Source: Parabacteroides distasonis
Lineage (GTDB): Bacteria > Bacteroidota > Bacteroidia > Bacteroidales > Tannerellaceae
Length of the DNA: 64,000 bases
NCBI GenBank assembly: GCA_021531385.1
Contig: JAFBIR010000013.1
Coordinates: 1 to 64,000 of the forward strand
Direction: 5' to 3'
The translations under genes and the position numbers were made by a program. The number at the start of each line of letters is the position of its first letter. The first letter of the stretch is position 1. Positions 16,188 through 25,517 of this stretch are shown in pieces. A model generated the notes under the pieces. It was not told the origin of the DNA. It saw only the letters and a program-made list of their open reading frames with translations, and made no database searches.

Positions 16188-18101
16188 TCACTGTATCGTT
16201 ATCGCTTTCTCCGGCAATTGACCTGCACGGGTGGTCTCTACGGATGCTTTGAGCTGTAAGGAGCCGGAGCCATAGACACGGATCTTGAACTCTGCCGTGT
16301 TGGTGGCACCACCCTCAGCATGGCCTACCTCTTTGTAGTATTTATGAGAGGGTTTCGCATCCTCTTTTCGCCAGGGGCGGGGTTGGCTCAACGTCTCCTC
16401 CAACACTTGGTAACGGGACTTCTCACCCTCCGCCAACTCTCCCACAAATTGGATGTTGAAACGGTCTTGCTTCACGATCTTGATCAAATCGGCTTGCCGG
16501 AGGGCCGTAGGCAACTTACCCTCATTGCGATAGGCCAGACGCACCCGGTAATCGGTGGAGTCATTCTTATAGCTCTTGAGCTTCTTCACCTCCCAATCGG
16601 CCCAGCTCAGCCGGGGTAAGTGCTTTAACATCGCTACATTGAAGAGCGCCTCATTCTTTGCCCAACGCTCAATCTGGCCAGAAGGCGCATTCTGCGAGAA
16701 GAATTTGGGATCCCAGCCGCCGATCTCCACCTCGCCAAATTGCGGGTGCTGGTATTTCTGCCAAGCGATGAAGCCACGACCGCCATTCTCCTTCTCGTCC
16801 CAGATCAGCTGATCCAGCTCATCTTTCTCACCATCGCCGTTCAAGTCCTCTTTCGGCTTGGCATTGTCCCAAATTTCGTCACCATACCAGATCGCTCCGT
16901 AATAGAAATAGCCAAAGTCGGGGCCATGTCCGAAGAGCGGCGTAGAGGGACGACCATCATTATAGGCCACATAGACATCACCCGCTTTCTCATAGCCGGT
17001 AATGCTTTTGCCCACCTCGTCGAAATAGGTGTACCACTTCAAGTCCTCCGGATACATACGCTCTTCTGGAGCTGAGGTGCTGGGCGCACGCAGGTGCATC
17101 GGCACACGGGTATCCATTGAATTGACCACATAGATGTTGGGATTCTCCAACAGGAAGGAGACAACAGCCTTGGTCTCATTCTCACTGAGCGGAGCCTCAC
17201 CCGCTCCACTCTGCGACCAGCCATGCCCGGTCTTCTCCTGCATGGGTCGCCAGTTCTCCGGGTAGTTACGATGCAAATCCAGGCCACCGATACCATCCTC
17301 GCCGATCTTGCCGTCACCATCGTGGTCGATGCCTTCACTCACCACCTTATAATCTCCTTTGCCCTTGCCGACATACTTCATGATACGGCCACTTTTGTCA
17401 CGAGGATCAATCACGTAATCACCCTCTTTATCTTTGTAGCGCATCTTGACAATCACCCCATCGCCATTCAAGTCGATCGGTGAATCCTCATCGAGCAATC
17501 CATCGCCATCGTTATCCACCGGGCGCACCGTGCTACGATTCATCGTAGCGGTGTACATATAAAGGTTATGCCCATCGGGATTGTTGATCGGGCGGAGATA
17601 GATGGTGTTGTTATCTACCAAAGCGGTCACCTCGGCATCCTTCCCATAATTATCCAATAGGTAGTGCATCAACCACATCACCGATTCGGCACTGCTCACC
17701 TCGCCGCTGTGACGATTGCCCTCGAAGAAAGCGGCAGGCTTATCCGTCGGCTTACCGATCTGCTTGTTGGTGACAGTCATCTGATAGATAGGACGCCCCT
17801 CATAACTGGTCGCCACTTGGTAGATGTCCACTAAGTTGGGGTATTGCTCGGCGAACCGCTGCATGTAGGTATAGATGGCAGGAGCCGAATGGAACTTGTC
17901 GAAAGTCAGCTGGCTACCCGCCTCATACTCGACATGGGGATTCTTCACCTTGGGGAAGAAGCTGATGCCGTGGCGATAGCCGCCCACGGTATAGATCTTC
18001 GCCGTGTCTTGCTCCGGGAAAAGCTTCTCCGGTAACGCACGAAAACCTTGTGCCACTACACTGAGTGGCAACAAGGCTGCTATAATTAATGAATACTTCA
18101 T
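16188..18101 (-). CDS. M14-family zinc carboxypeptidase, divergent copy
   Basis: A 637-residue secreted M14 metallopeptidase (signal peptide to about residue 17). The zinc pair H131-E134 (NRHSGE) and the catalytic Glu E409 (GDEIW) are present, but where the other two paralogues have the third zinc ligand His (NYH, NEYH) this one has Asp330 (NSMD). Asp-rich loops of EF-hand type (DNDGDG 197-, DLNGDG 210-, DHDGDG 259-, DLNGDG 419-) suggest calcium-stabilised insertions. It is last in a run of three M14 genes, 82 bases after the second; that gap holds ATGAGGAATGAGGA-type inverted repeats. Activity may be altered. Confidence 0.87.
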   Translation of the reverse strand: MKYSLIIAALLPLSVVAQGFRALPEKLFPEQDTAKIYTVGGYRHGISFFPKVKNPHVEYEAGSQLTFDKFHSAPAIYTYMQRFAEQYPNLVDIYQVATSYEGRPIYQMTVTNKQIGKPTDKPAAFFEGNRHSGEVSSAESVMWLMHYLLDNYGKDAEVTALVDNNTIYLRPINNPDGHNLYMYTATMNRSTVRPVDNDGDGLLDEDSPIDLNGDGVIVKMRYKDKEGDYVIDPRDKSGRIMKYVGKGKGDYKVVSEGIDHDGDGKIGEDGIGGLDLHRNYPENWRPMQEKTGHGWSQSGAGEAPLSENETKAVVSFLLENPNIYVVNSMDTRVPMHLRAPSTSAPEERMYPEDLKWYTYFDEVGKSITGYEKAGDVYVAYNDGRPSTPLFGHGPDFGYFYYGAIWYGDEIWDNAKPKEDLNGDGEKDELDQLIWDEKENGGRGFIAWQKYQHPQFGEVEIGGWDPKFFSQNAPSGQIERWAKNEALFNVAMLKHLPRLSWADWEVKKLKSYKNDSTDYRVRLAYRNEGKLPTALRQADLIKIVKQDRFNIQFVGELAEGEKSRYQVLEETLSQPRPWRKEDAKPSHKYYKEVGHAEGGATNTAEFKIRVYGSGSLQLKASVETTRAGQLPEKAITIQ

Positions 18102-18183
18102 ACTGAAAAGAATTTGAATTTAGAAATGAGGAATGAGGACTTATTTCATTCCTTACTCCTCATTAAGCGAAGCGACTCATTCC
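18102..18183. repeat. AATGAGGA-type inverted repeats between M14 genes
   Basis: The spacer contains ATGAGGAATGAGGA on one side and CATTCCTTACTCCTCATT plus ACTCATTCCTCATT on the other, capable of folding back. The same word family (GGAATTAGGAATGAGG) recurs at 38195-38275 and 39203-39236. Confidence 0.6.
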
Positions 18184-20019
18184 TCATTGAAGCTGAATCG
18201 TCACCTCATCCTTTCCTCCGTTAGCAGAGTTGAGAGAGAGTCGCAAAGTAGTACCCTTGGGATTGGAAGTAGCAATCGTATAGCGGAAAGTCTCCGTGCT
18301 CTGTCCCTGCATACGGAAGGTGACCTCCTTACCAGCGGCCGTGGCGGGCTTGATGTAGTTCGCACGGAACCAGCCTGTCTCCTCCTCCGGCTTCTCGCTC
18401 TTACCCGGCTCCACCAACGTACCCGAAGAGAGGGTAGCCGTGATCTTGTCTGGCGTGTAGCGATTCAAGAGCACAGAGCGATCAGAAGCGGTCGGATAGA
18501 TCTTATCGTTCGTCACGTTCACCTCCACCTGATAGAGGTTAGGAGCTACCTGGCGGACGGTGTGGGTCGTGAACTTCACTTGCGGCAACTGGTTAATACA
18601 GTGGAGCACGAACATGCACTGGCGTGCTGCCTCATCCTCGATATAACGTCCCGGCGGAGTACGGCCAATGTGCTTCTTCGAGGTGCCACCAATCCAAATC
18701 TTACCTAATTGCGGATGCTCCACCTGGTGCGGCTTCACCCAGCCATCACCACCCAAATCCAACTCGACCCAACGGGCGAACTCATCGTCATCCACATAGC
18801 CGTCGTTGTTGGTGTCGGCATAAGAAGTGGGAGAGTTCCACAACTCGATCAAGTAAGAATAGGCACCCAACATATAATAGGTAGAGGCCAAAGTCTCACC
18901 ATACGCATGACCCTCCTCCGGAGTGTAATCCTTCAAGATAAAGAGGCCATCGCTGACAATACGCTCCTGCACCGCTTTATCGTGCGCATACTCCGGATCC
19001 ACCGGGGTATCCCACTTAAAAGCATATTTATCAGGCTTCTCCGCCGTGCGGTTCATGTTGTAGCGACGTTGCGCCGGCTTGGTCGCCTTAGGCGGCATCA
19101 TATACATGATCAGTTTGCCAATGTTGTGGTAGTTGAAATCAACCAAGATATTCTTATGATCCTTCATGAACATCCAGACGTTGCGGGTCTCCGGTTCAGA
19201 AAGCGGATAGCTCTTGCCATCCACCTTGGTGAAGTCGAAGGGGAAGTTACGATTCGGGTCGATACCGCCCAGGTCATCCTCGGCCATCTTACCATCCCCA
19301 TCGTTGTCATAACCCTCATTACCGATACGGCGGAAACGGGTTCCCTCCCACCAGTCGGTTTTGTCGATGCGGACGAAGCGCAAGCCATCTTTGCTCAGTC
19401 GATACTCACCTTCGGGATCCTCCGCATACATCACGCTGAGCTCGCCATCGCCATCCACATCTTCAGTCATATCGTCATCGTAGAGGCCATCCTTGTCGTC
19501 ATCCAACGGACGGAACGGCTCACGCGGATTGTTCTCTGTGTTAGGATAGCGCACATAGGAGTCGTTGGCATCCACATTCAGACCCGGCAGGATATAGACC
19601 GTCGAACGGTTCAGCGCCTCATACACCCGCTCATCGTAATCATAGCGTGTCAAAAGATACCAAGCCAAATAGAGGGAGCAAGTGATACCATTCACCTCGT
19701 TGCCATGAATCGCACCATCCACCCAAACGGCCGGTTTCTCTGTGTCCTTACCCGTGTTCTTGGCTGTGATGGTCAAGACATACTGATCACGTCCCATGCG
19801 ACTCTTGCCAATGCTCTCGATAGAGCAGAGATTGGGGTATTTCTTCTGCAGATCCTTCATGATCTGTGTCCACTCGTCGTAGTTGTAATAGCGCTTCCAG
19901 TTGACCACAAAATCGGTCTCTCCGTGAGGTGCGCCCATGTTCGTCTGTTTCTTGCTTTGCGCCCATCCGCTGCCGAGGCAGAGTAGGCCAGCCAAAGCGA
20001 TTATGATCTGTTTTCTCAT
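18184..20019 (-). CDS. M14-family zinc carboxypeptidase
   Basis: A 611-residue exported carboxypeptidase (signal peptide ALAGLLCLGSGWAQS). Zinc ligands are H105, E108 (AIHGNE) and H298 (NYHNIG); the catalytic Glu is E392 (LIELW). Four Asp-rich calcium-type loops (DDDKDG, DVDGDG, DNDGDG, DTNNDG) punctuate it. It would remove C-terminal residues from peptides or cell-wall stems outside the cytoplasm. It is the middle gene of the M14 trio, 14 bases after the first, and all three probably share the promoter at 21952-21983. Confidence 0.92.
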   Translation of the reverse strand: MRKQIIIALAGLLCLGSGWAQSKKQTNMGAPHGETDFVVNWKRYYNYDEWTQIMKDLQKKYPNLCSIESIGKSRMGRDQYVLTITAKNTGKDTEKPAVWVDGAIHGNEVNGITCSLYLAWYLLTRYDYDERVYEALNRSTVYILPGLNVDANDSYVRYPNTENNPREPFRPLDDDKDGLYDDDMTEDVDGDGELSVMYAEDPEGEYRLSKDGLRFVRIDKTDWWEGTRFRRIGNEGYDNDGDGKMAEDDLGGIDPNRNFPFDFTKVDGKSYPLSEPETRNVWMFMKDHKNILVDFNYHNIGKLIMYMMPPKATKPAQRRYNMNRTAEKPDKYAFKWDTPVDPEYAHDKAVQERIVSDGLFILKDYTPEEGHAYGETLASTYYMLGAYSYLIELWNSPTSYADTNNDGYVDDDEFARWVELDLGGDGWVKPHQVEHPQLGKIWIGGTSKKHIGRTPPGRYIEDEAARQCMFVLHCINQLPQVKFTTHTVRQVAPNLYQVEVNVTNDKIYPTASDRSVLLNRYTPDKITATLSSGTLVEPGKSEKPEEETGWFRANYIKPATAAGKEVTFRMQGQSTETFRYTIATSNPKGTTLRLSLNSANGGKDEVTIQLQ

Positions 20020-20033
20020 CTTCCTTACCTTAA

Positions 20034-21911
20034 TTAATAGTTCACCTCTTTCATCACCGTGCCACCCTTCAAGGAGGAGGCTACGACCTTCAATTTCTCA
20101 TGTCCCTCAACAGCGACCACCCAGCGAACGGTCCGTTTGTTGCCCTTCGGATCCTTGAAGCCGGGGATAGCCATCGTTCCGCTAAGGTTGCCCAATTTCT
20201 CCCAAGCAGAGCCAGAGATAAAGGTCAGTTTATCCGTCGGGCCAGCCAACCAAACCACGTCACCTCGGTTGAAGGCCATCTGCTCTGTCTTCTGCAAACC
20301 AGTCGGGAGCTTGCCCTCATTGCTTACCTCCGCCGTGATCTCCAAGATCGTCGTAGAACCGGAAGAGCCCTGCTTCTTCACCGTCACCTCGCCAATGGCC
20401 ATCTGCGGCATCAACTGGCTGCGAAACAGGTCGAACTGCCATTGCCGCTCACAGATGCTCTCCAACACCTTACCGGGATAGGCATTGTTACGACCCACAT
20501 TGCCTAACCAGCCCCCGACCTCCACGTCGCCATGCTCCGGATGCTTCGCCGATTGCCAATCCAAGTAGAGCTTCTGGCCGGGTTGCTTGTCCAAATAAGC
20601 CAGGATAGCCCGCTGCAGCTCATCTCCTTCCAGCCCTTTCAACTCCGGTACGTCGTGTGCCGGATTCCAAAGCTCCGTCACGATGGAATACATGCCACAT
20701 TGCTTATAGAGCCAATCCAAGAACAGTCCATAGTACGGTCCTTTGTCTGCCTTCTCATCGTAAGGCACCTTCCACTCGTAGGGTAATTCATAACCACGTG
20801 CCTTAGCATATTTGTTGCGTGAGGCGGCCAACGCATCCTTCCCGGCCTCTGTACCTTGCTGAGGATTCTTCCAAGCCTCAGGCATCTCCTCACCCATCAA
20901 CTCCAAGTATTTCTTACCCATGATGTAGTCATAGACCGCTACATCTCTCGGCTGCATCTGGTCATCACCTGCCGAACCCATCGGGCGATAGACATGACCA
21001 CCCATCGTATGATACTCATTCACCATAATAATATTGGGATGGGTAATCACAAACTCACACAACGCATGGACCTCTGGCGCTGATGTAGCGAACTCACCCG
21101 TGCCACCCGGCATCAGATCCTTGCGCCACCAAGCCTCCGGGAAGTTGCGGTTGATGTCAATACCCTTGTCCGGCTCTGCCTCTGAGATTACGGAATAACG
21201 CTGATCAGCAGGGTAATCGCTATCCCGGTCCAAACGAACCATCACCCGCGGATCCACGCTGTCCACCCGATACATACCCTTCGGATCTTTATAACGTACC
21301 TGCGCGAACAGGCCATCCTTATTCAGATCTTTTCGTTGTGGCGCACGAGCCGTATCTTGGTACATGGAGTTGGAACGTTGCGTAGCGCCTAACTCTACCG
21401 TATTATATAAGCCGTCCGGATTGTTGGCAGGACAGACGTAAAAAACCTTCGTATCGACCAGCTCCGTAATGGCTTTATCCTCACCATAGGCAGAAAGCAA
21501 TTGGTCGATGAAATAGAGGCATACCTCCGTGCCCGTCATCTCATTGCCATGCGTCGCACCCGTCAGCAAATGGCCGGACTTCCCTAAATCCAAATCAGTA
21601 ATCGGTGGATTAGGCACCTCCAACTTCCGCTCATAACTCAGTTTCTTCTCCCGATCCAACGTCGTACCGGTCTTCTGATTGGTGATTACCAACACATAAA
21701 TAGGCCGCCCTTGCGCACTCTTCCCGATCTCTTTCAACTGTGTTAAGCCGGGATAAGCCTGCTGAATCGCCTTTAGATAGGTCACACTTCCGGTGTAGCC
21801 GTGATACTTCTCAAATGAGATAGGCACCTTACGAGCTGCCTGCAAGTCTCCCACCCATAGTGGTAGGCAAGCCGCACCTAACAGGAGCCCCCGTTTCCAT
21901 ACGTTCTTCAT
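20034..21911 (-). CDS. M14-family zinc carboxypeptidase
   Basis: A 625-residue exported carboxypeptidase, first gene of the M14 trio. Met at 21911 (KNVWKRGLLLGAACLPLW) gives a clear signal peptide, although the frame runs open to 21986. Zinc ligands His121 and Glu124 lie in ATHGNEM, the third His in NEYHTMGGH, and the catalytic Glu in VTELW. It has weaker calcium-type loops (DLNKDG, DRDSDY) than its paralogues. It is transcribed divergently from the S9 peptidase gene, with both promoters in the 150-base space between them. Confidence 0.92.
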   Translation of the reverse strand: MKNVWKRGLLLGAACLPLWVGDLQAARKVPISFEKYHGYTGSVTYLKAIQQAYPGLTQLKEIGKSAQGRPIYVLVITNQKTGTTLDREKKLSYERKLEVPNPPITDLDLGKSGHLLTGATHGNEMTGTEVCLYFIDQLLSAYGEDKAITELVDTKVFYVCPANNPDGLYNTVELGATQRSNSMYQDTARAPQRKDLNKDGLFAQVRYKDPKGMYRVDSVDPRVMVRLDRDSDYPADQRYSVISEAEPDKGIDINRNFPEAWWRKDLMPGGTGEFATSAPEVHALCEFVITHPNIIMVNEYHTMGGHVYRPMGSAGDDQMQPRDVAVYDYIMGKKYLELMGEEMPEAWKNPQQGTEAGKDALAASRNKYAKARGYELPYEWKVPYDEKADKGPYYGLFLDWLYKQCGMYSIVTELWNPAHDVPELKGLEGDELQRAILAYLDKQPGQKLYLDWQSAKHPEHGDVEVGGWLGNVGRNNAYPGKVLESICERQWQFDLFRSQLMPQMAIGEVTVKKQGSSGSTTILEITAEVSNEGKLPTGLQKTEQMAFNRGDVVWLAGPTDKLTFISGSAWEKLGNLSGTMAIPGFKDPKGNKRTVRWVVAVEGHEKLKVVASSLKGGTVMKEVNY

Positions 21912-21951
21912 ATACATTGCATCTAATTGATAAATTCTGTTTAATCGCCGA

Positions 21952-21983
21952 CAAAAGTATAGCGTTTGATCTGAATAGACAAA
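21952..21983 (-). promoter_or_regulatory. Consensus promoter of the M14 peptidase operon
   Basis: On the minus strand TTTG (21983-21980), a 20-base spacer and TACTTTTG (21959-21952) match the Bacteroidetes primary-sigma promoter exactly, 41 bases before the start codon. Confidence 0.75.
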
Positions 21984-22022
21984 CATTTTGATAGTTTATT
22001 TCTGATTTGTTGCAAATATTGC

Positions 22023-22030
22023 TACATTTG
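22023..22030 (+). promoter_or_regulatory. Predicted -7 box of the S9 peptidase gene
   Basis: TACATTTG lies 34 bases before the start at 22064; TTTC at 21999-22002 is the best upstream element at 20-base spacing. Confidence 0.55.
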
Positions 22031-22063
22031 CGGCCAAATTTAATAACATCAATACTATTCATT

Positions 22064-24121
22064 ATGAAGAATAAATTTCTTATTTCCATTGTTTGGCTCT
22101 TTTTGCTGGCTCCATGGCTTTACGCAGCCGGTAAGAAAGCCATCGGCATCGACTTCTTCAAGGAGGTCAAGATGATCTCCAACGTGCAAGTGTATCAAGA
22201 CAATATCTATTTCATCGTGAAGCAAGCAGACATGGAGGAGAACCGCTATCGCAGCGACCTCTATCGCTTAATGGATGGACAACCCATGGCATTGACTGCC
22301 TCACATGACGTAGGCGGCTATCAACTGCTTTCGGATGGTAGCGTGATCTTCCGGGGTGCACGTCAAGCCAAGGACAAAGAGCGCATCGCCAAAGGTGAAC
22401 CACTCACAATCTATCAACGGCTGGCACCCGGCATGGGTGAAGCACAGGAATGGCTGCGTCTGCCTTATAACGTGGGACAGTTGGTGTTCGTAGATGATGA
22501 GCACTTCTTCTTCACGGTCTCCTATGATGATCAATTCGCAGGCTATTTGCGAACGGCTAACGGAGACACAGCCAAGGCATTGCAGGCGAAAGCCGCAGAC
22601 AAGCCCTATCGTATCTTCGAAGAGATTCCCTTTTGGAGCAATGGCAGAGGCGATGTGAGCGGTAAGCGTACGCACCTCTACTATTATAATAAAGGTAACG
22701 TGACGGCACTCAGCGAGACCTACGAGACAGTGAGTGGCCTGACGCTTAGTCCGGATAAGCAGACGCTGCTCTACACCACCAATACCTTCCAAGGTAAATC
22801 ACCGTTAGGCAATCACTTGATGCGCATGGCCGTCAGCACATTGAAGGCCGAGGAGCTGAAGCCCCTGAAAGGTGATGCCCGTTATGGCGGTTTCGCTTTC
22901 TTGTCTGACAGCGAGGTAGTATTGACCGCTTCCCAGCGGTTCGACCGTATCGGCAACGCCTCTTTCTATCGCCTCAACCTGACCGATGGCAGCATCCGGG
23001 AGGTCTATAGCGGCGATCCCTATGGATTGGGGAATAGCGTGGGTTCCGACATCAAGATGGGTTCCGCCAACTCCGGCATCAAGGCAGACGCAGAGGGTTT
23101 CTACTACACCTCTACGGTGATCGATCATGCTCCTCTTTTGCGTGCTGACTACCAAGGGAACATTTCCTTCGTGACCAAAGGAAAAGAGATGATCATGGAA
23201 TATACGCCTTACAAAGAGGGTTTCCTGACCGTGGCTATGATCGGTGACGCTCCCAACGAGATCTATTTCCTCGATAAACAGGGCGGCATGAAGCCACTCA
23301 CGCAGATGAATAGCCAACTGCTGACCGATTACAGCGTAGTTACTCCCGAGGAGTTCACCTTCAAGAACGAGAAAGGCTTGGAACTGGGTGGTTGGATCAT
23401 CAAGCCGGTTGGCTATGAGGCAGGCAAGAAATACCCGACCATCCTCGACATCCACGGTGGACCGAAGACGGCCTACGGGCCGCACTTCTTCCATGAGATG
23501 CAATATTGGGCCAATCAGGGCTATGTGGTAATCTTCACCAATCCGACAGGTGGTGATGGCCGTGGCAATGCCTTCGCCGACATCCGGGCGAAATATGGCA
23601 CGATCGACTATCGGGACTTGATGCGTTTTGTAGATGAGGCCATCAAACGTTACGACTGCATTGATGCTGATCGCATGGGTGTTACCGGTGGCTCATACGG
23701 TGGATTCATGACCAACTGGATCATCGGTCATACTGACCGCTTCAAGGCGGCCGCTTCCCAACGTAGCATCGCCTCTTGGATCTCTTTCAGCAACACGACC
23801 GATATTGGTTACACTTTCATCCATTCACAGATTGGTGGAGATGTGTGGACGGAGCATGACAAGCTCTGGGAGCAATCGCCCTTGAAATATGCGGATAAGG
23901 CGAAGACCCCGACCCTCTTCATTCACAGCGACGAGGATTATCGCTGCTGGATGAGCGAAGGTATTCAAATGTTCTATGCGTTGAAATATTTCAATGTGCC
24001 CGCTCGCCTCTGCCTCTTCCATGGCGAAAACCACGAGCTCTCCCGCAGTGGCAAACCGCAGAATCGCGTGAAACGTCTCGACGAGATCACTCGCTGGATG
24101 GATACCTACTTGAAGAAATAA
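22064..24121 (+). CDS. S9-family prolyl oligopeptidase / acyl-aminoacyl peptidase, exported
   Basis: A 685-residue serine peptidase. The start at 22064 gives a signal peptide (KFLISIVWLFLLAPWLYA). The N-terminal half is a beta-propeller that limits substrates to short peptides; the C-terminal alpha/beta hydrolase has the nucleophile Ser in GGSYGGFM, Asp in HSDEDYRCW and His in HGENHELS. It probably removes dipeptides or blocked residues in the periplasm, complementing the neighbouring carboxypeptidases. It is a single-gene unit ending in a strong bidirectional terminator. Confidence 0.92.
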   Translation: MKNKFLISIVWLFLLAPWLYAAGKKAIGIDFFKEVKMISNVQVYQDNIYFIVKQADMEENRYRSDLYRLMDGQPMALTASHDVGGYQLLSDGSVIFRGARQAKDKERIAKGEPLTIYQRLAPGMGEAQEWLRLPYNVGQLVFVDDEHFFFTVSYDDQFAGYLRTANGDTAKALQAKAADKPYRIFEEIPFWSNGRGDVSGKRTHLYYYNKGNVTALSETYETVSGLTLSPDKQTLLYTTNTFQGKSPLGNHLMRMAVSTLKAEELKPLKGDARYGGFAFLSDSEVVLTASQRFDRIGNASFYRLNLTDGSIREVYSGDPYGLGNSVGSDIKMGSANSGIKADAEGFYYTSTVIDHAPLLRADYQGNISFVTKGKEMIMEYTPYKEGFLTVAMIGDAPNEIYFLDKQGGMKPLTQMNSQLLTDYSVVTPEEFTFKNEKGLELGGWIIKPVGYEAGKKYPTILDIHGGPKTAYGPHFFHEMQYWANQGYVVIFTNPTGGDGRGNAFADIRAKYGTIDYRDLMRFVDEAIKRYDCIDADRMGVTGGSYGGFMTNWIIGHTDRFKAAASQRSIASWISFSNTTDIGYTFIHSQIGGDVWTEHDKLWEQSPLKYADKAKTPTLFIHSDEDYRCWMSEGIQMFYALKYFNVPARLCLFHGENHELSRSGKPQNRVKRLDEITRWMDTYLKK

Positions 24122-24135
24122 CTAATAGGTATATA

Positions 24136-24170
24136 CAAAAAAAGCGTATCCTGTGGATACGCTTTTTTTA
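24136..24170. terminator. Bidirectional terminator (S9 gene / tRNA-Met)
   Basis: AAAAAAAGCGTATCC and GGATACGCTTTTTTT form a 15-base perfect stem with a TGT loop; T-runs on both strands serve the S9 gene (plus) and the tRNA (minus). Confidence 0.92.
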
Positions 24171-24172
24171 TG

Positions 24173-24246
24173 TGGTCCCACTTGGGCTTGAACCAAGGAC
24201 TCCCTGATTATGAGTCAGGTGCTCTAACCAACTGAGCTATAGGACC
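24173..24246 (-). tRNA. tRNA-Met (CAU anticodon)
   Basis: A 74-base cloverleaf on the minus strand. The acceptor GGTCCTA pairs with TGGGACC, the D-arm is GCTC...GAGC, the anticodon stem CCTGA/TCAGG encloses CTCATAA (anticodon CAT), and the T-arm is CTTGG/CCAAG with TTCAAGC. CCA is not encoded. The CAT anticodon fits elongator Met; a lysidine-modified tRNA-Ile2 cannot be fully excluded by eye. Confidence 0.93.
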
Positions 24247-24273
24247 CTTTCAACAAGGCGTTGAAATCGGGTG

Positions 24274-24304
24274 CAATATTACGACTTTTTGTCGATATAT
24301 GCAA
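24274..24304 (-). promoter_or_regulatory. Predicted promoter of tRNA-Met
   Basis: Minus-strand TTG (24304-24302), a 20-base spacer and TAATATTG (24281-24274), one base off TAnnTTTG, 28 bases before the tRNA 5' end. Confidence 0.5.
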
Positions 24305-24306
24305 GT

Positions 24307-24329
24307 GATGATGCCAAAAAGGCATCATC
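24307..24329. terminator. Hairpin after prfB
   Basis: GATGATGCC and GGCATCATC form a perfect 9-base stem with a 5-base A/T loop, 16 bases beyond the prfB stop. No T-run follows, so termination is only probable. Confidence 0.5.
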
Positions 24330-24344
24330 AACATAGACAATCGG

Positions 24345-25470
24345 TTATTTCTCTGCACTCTCCTCACCGGCAAACTCCATCAAATAGGCCTTGATGAAAT
24401 CGTCGATCTTGCCATCCATCACACCGGCCACATCAGATGTTTGATAATTGGTGCGGTGATCCTTCACACGGCGGTCATCGAAGACGTAGCTACGGATCTG
24501 CGAACCCCACTCAATCTTCTTCTTTCCAGCCTCAACCTTGGCTTGCTCCGCCATACGATGCTTCAACTCCTTGTCATACAAGATAGAGCGCAACTGACGC
24601 ATTGCATTCTCACGGTTCTTGGGTTGGTCTCTCGTCTCGGTGTTCTCGATCAAGATCTCCTCCTCCTCGCCGGTATAGGGATCCTTGAACTGATAACGCA
24701 AGCGGACGCCGGATTCCACCTTGTTGACATTCTGGCCACCGGCTCCACCACTTCGGAAGGTATCCCAAGAGATCGCCGCCGGATCTACCTTCACCTCAAT
24801 GGTATCGTCCACCAAAGGTGTCACAAAGACAGAGGCGAAAGAGGTCATACGTTTGCCTTGCGCATTGTAGGGAGAGACACGCACCAGACGATGCACGCCA
24901 TTCTCGCTCTTCAAATAGCCATACGCATAGTCGCCCTCGATATTCATGGTCACCGATTTGATACCGGCCTCATCTCCTTCCTGATAGTTGGCGATGGTCA
25001 CCTTATAGCCATTGCTCTCGGCCCATCGCTGATACATGCGCATCAACATAGAGGCCCAATCCTGGCTCTCCGTACCTCCCGCTCCGGAGTTGATTTTCAA
25101 GACACAACACATCTGGTCTGCCTCTTCACGCAACATATTGCGGAACTCCAACTCCTCCACCAAGTGCAACGCTTTGCGGTAAGCCTCATCCACCTCCTCC
25201 TCGCTGACAATCTCTTCACGCATATAATCGTAAGACAATTGCAACTCCTCGGCAGCGGACTTCACCTCGTTATACAACTCAATCCATTTCTTCAGCTCCC
25301 TCACCTTCTTCATCTGGATTTCCGCCTTCTTGGCGTCCTCCCAGAATCCGGGATCTTGTGTACGTAACTCCTCTTCTTCTAATTGAATGGTCTTCCCATC
25401 AATGTCAAAGATACCTCCTCAGCGCTGTCTCGCGCTCCAACACGTCGTGTAGTTGGTCTGATGTAATCAT
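24345..25470 (-). CDS. prfB: Peptide chain release factor 2, with programmed +1 frameshift
   Basis: Release factor 2 (374 residues) reads UGA and UAA stops. The first frame starts at ATG 25470 and reaches an in-frame TGA (25407-25405) preceded by CTT (25410-25408) and the internal Shine-Dalgarno AGGAGG (25419-25414). Shifting +1 at CTT-T continues as DIDGKTIQLEEE into the long frame ending at 24345. The peptidyl-transfer motif GGQ lies in RSGGAGGQNVNK. The stop-recognition tripeptide reads SPY (VSPYNAQGKR) rather than SPF. The frameshift is the classic autoregulation: low RF2 lets ribosomes pause at TGA and slip. Annotating only the long frame would truncate the N-terminus. Confidence 0.96.
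25404..25419 (-). promoter_or_regulatory. prfB: Programmed +1 frameshift site of prfB
   Basis: On the minus strand AGGAGG-TAT-CTT-TGA-C: internal Shine-Dalgarno, slippery CTTT and the weak stop TGAC, the arrangement known from bacterial prfB. Confidence 0.95.
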
Positions 25471-25517
25471 ATTCCTATTCTAATATTATAATGTAACGGG
25501 CTGCGAAGATACGAAAT

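Noticed and set aside
18709-19986. Long plus-strand frame (425 residues) opposite the second M14 gene
   Set aside because: It is the antisense of a clear carboxypeptidase, rich in His, Ile and Arg as expected for a mirror of a GC-richer gene, with no domain.
24307-24329. Riboswitch or leader element near tRNA-Met
   Set aside because: It is a simple 9-base hairpin after prfB; no ligand-binding architecture is visible.
24441-25367. Long plus-strand frame opposite prfB
   Set aside because: Antisense shadow of release factor 2; it crosses no promoter and has no domain.
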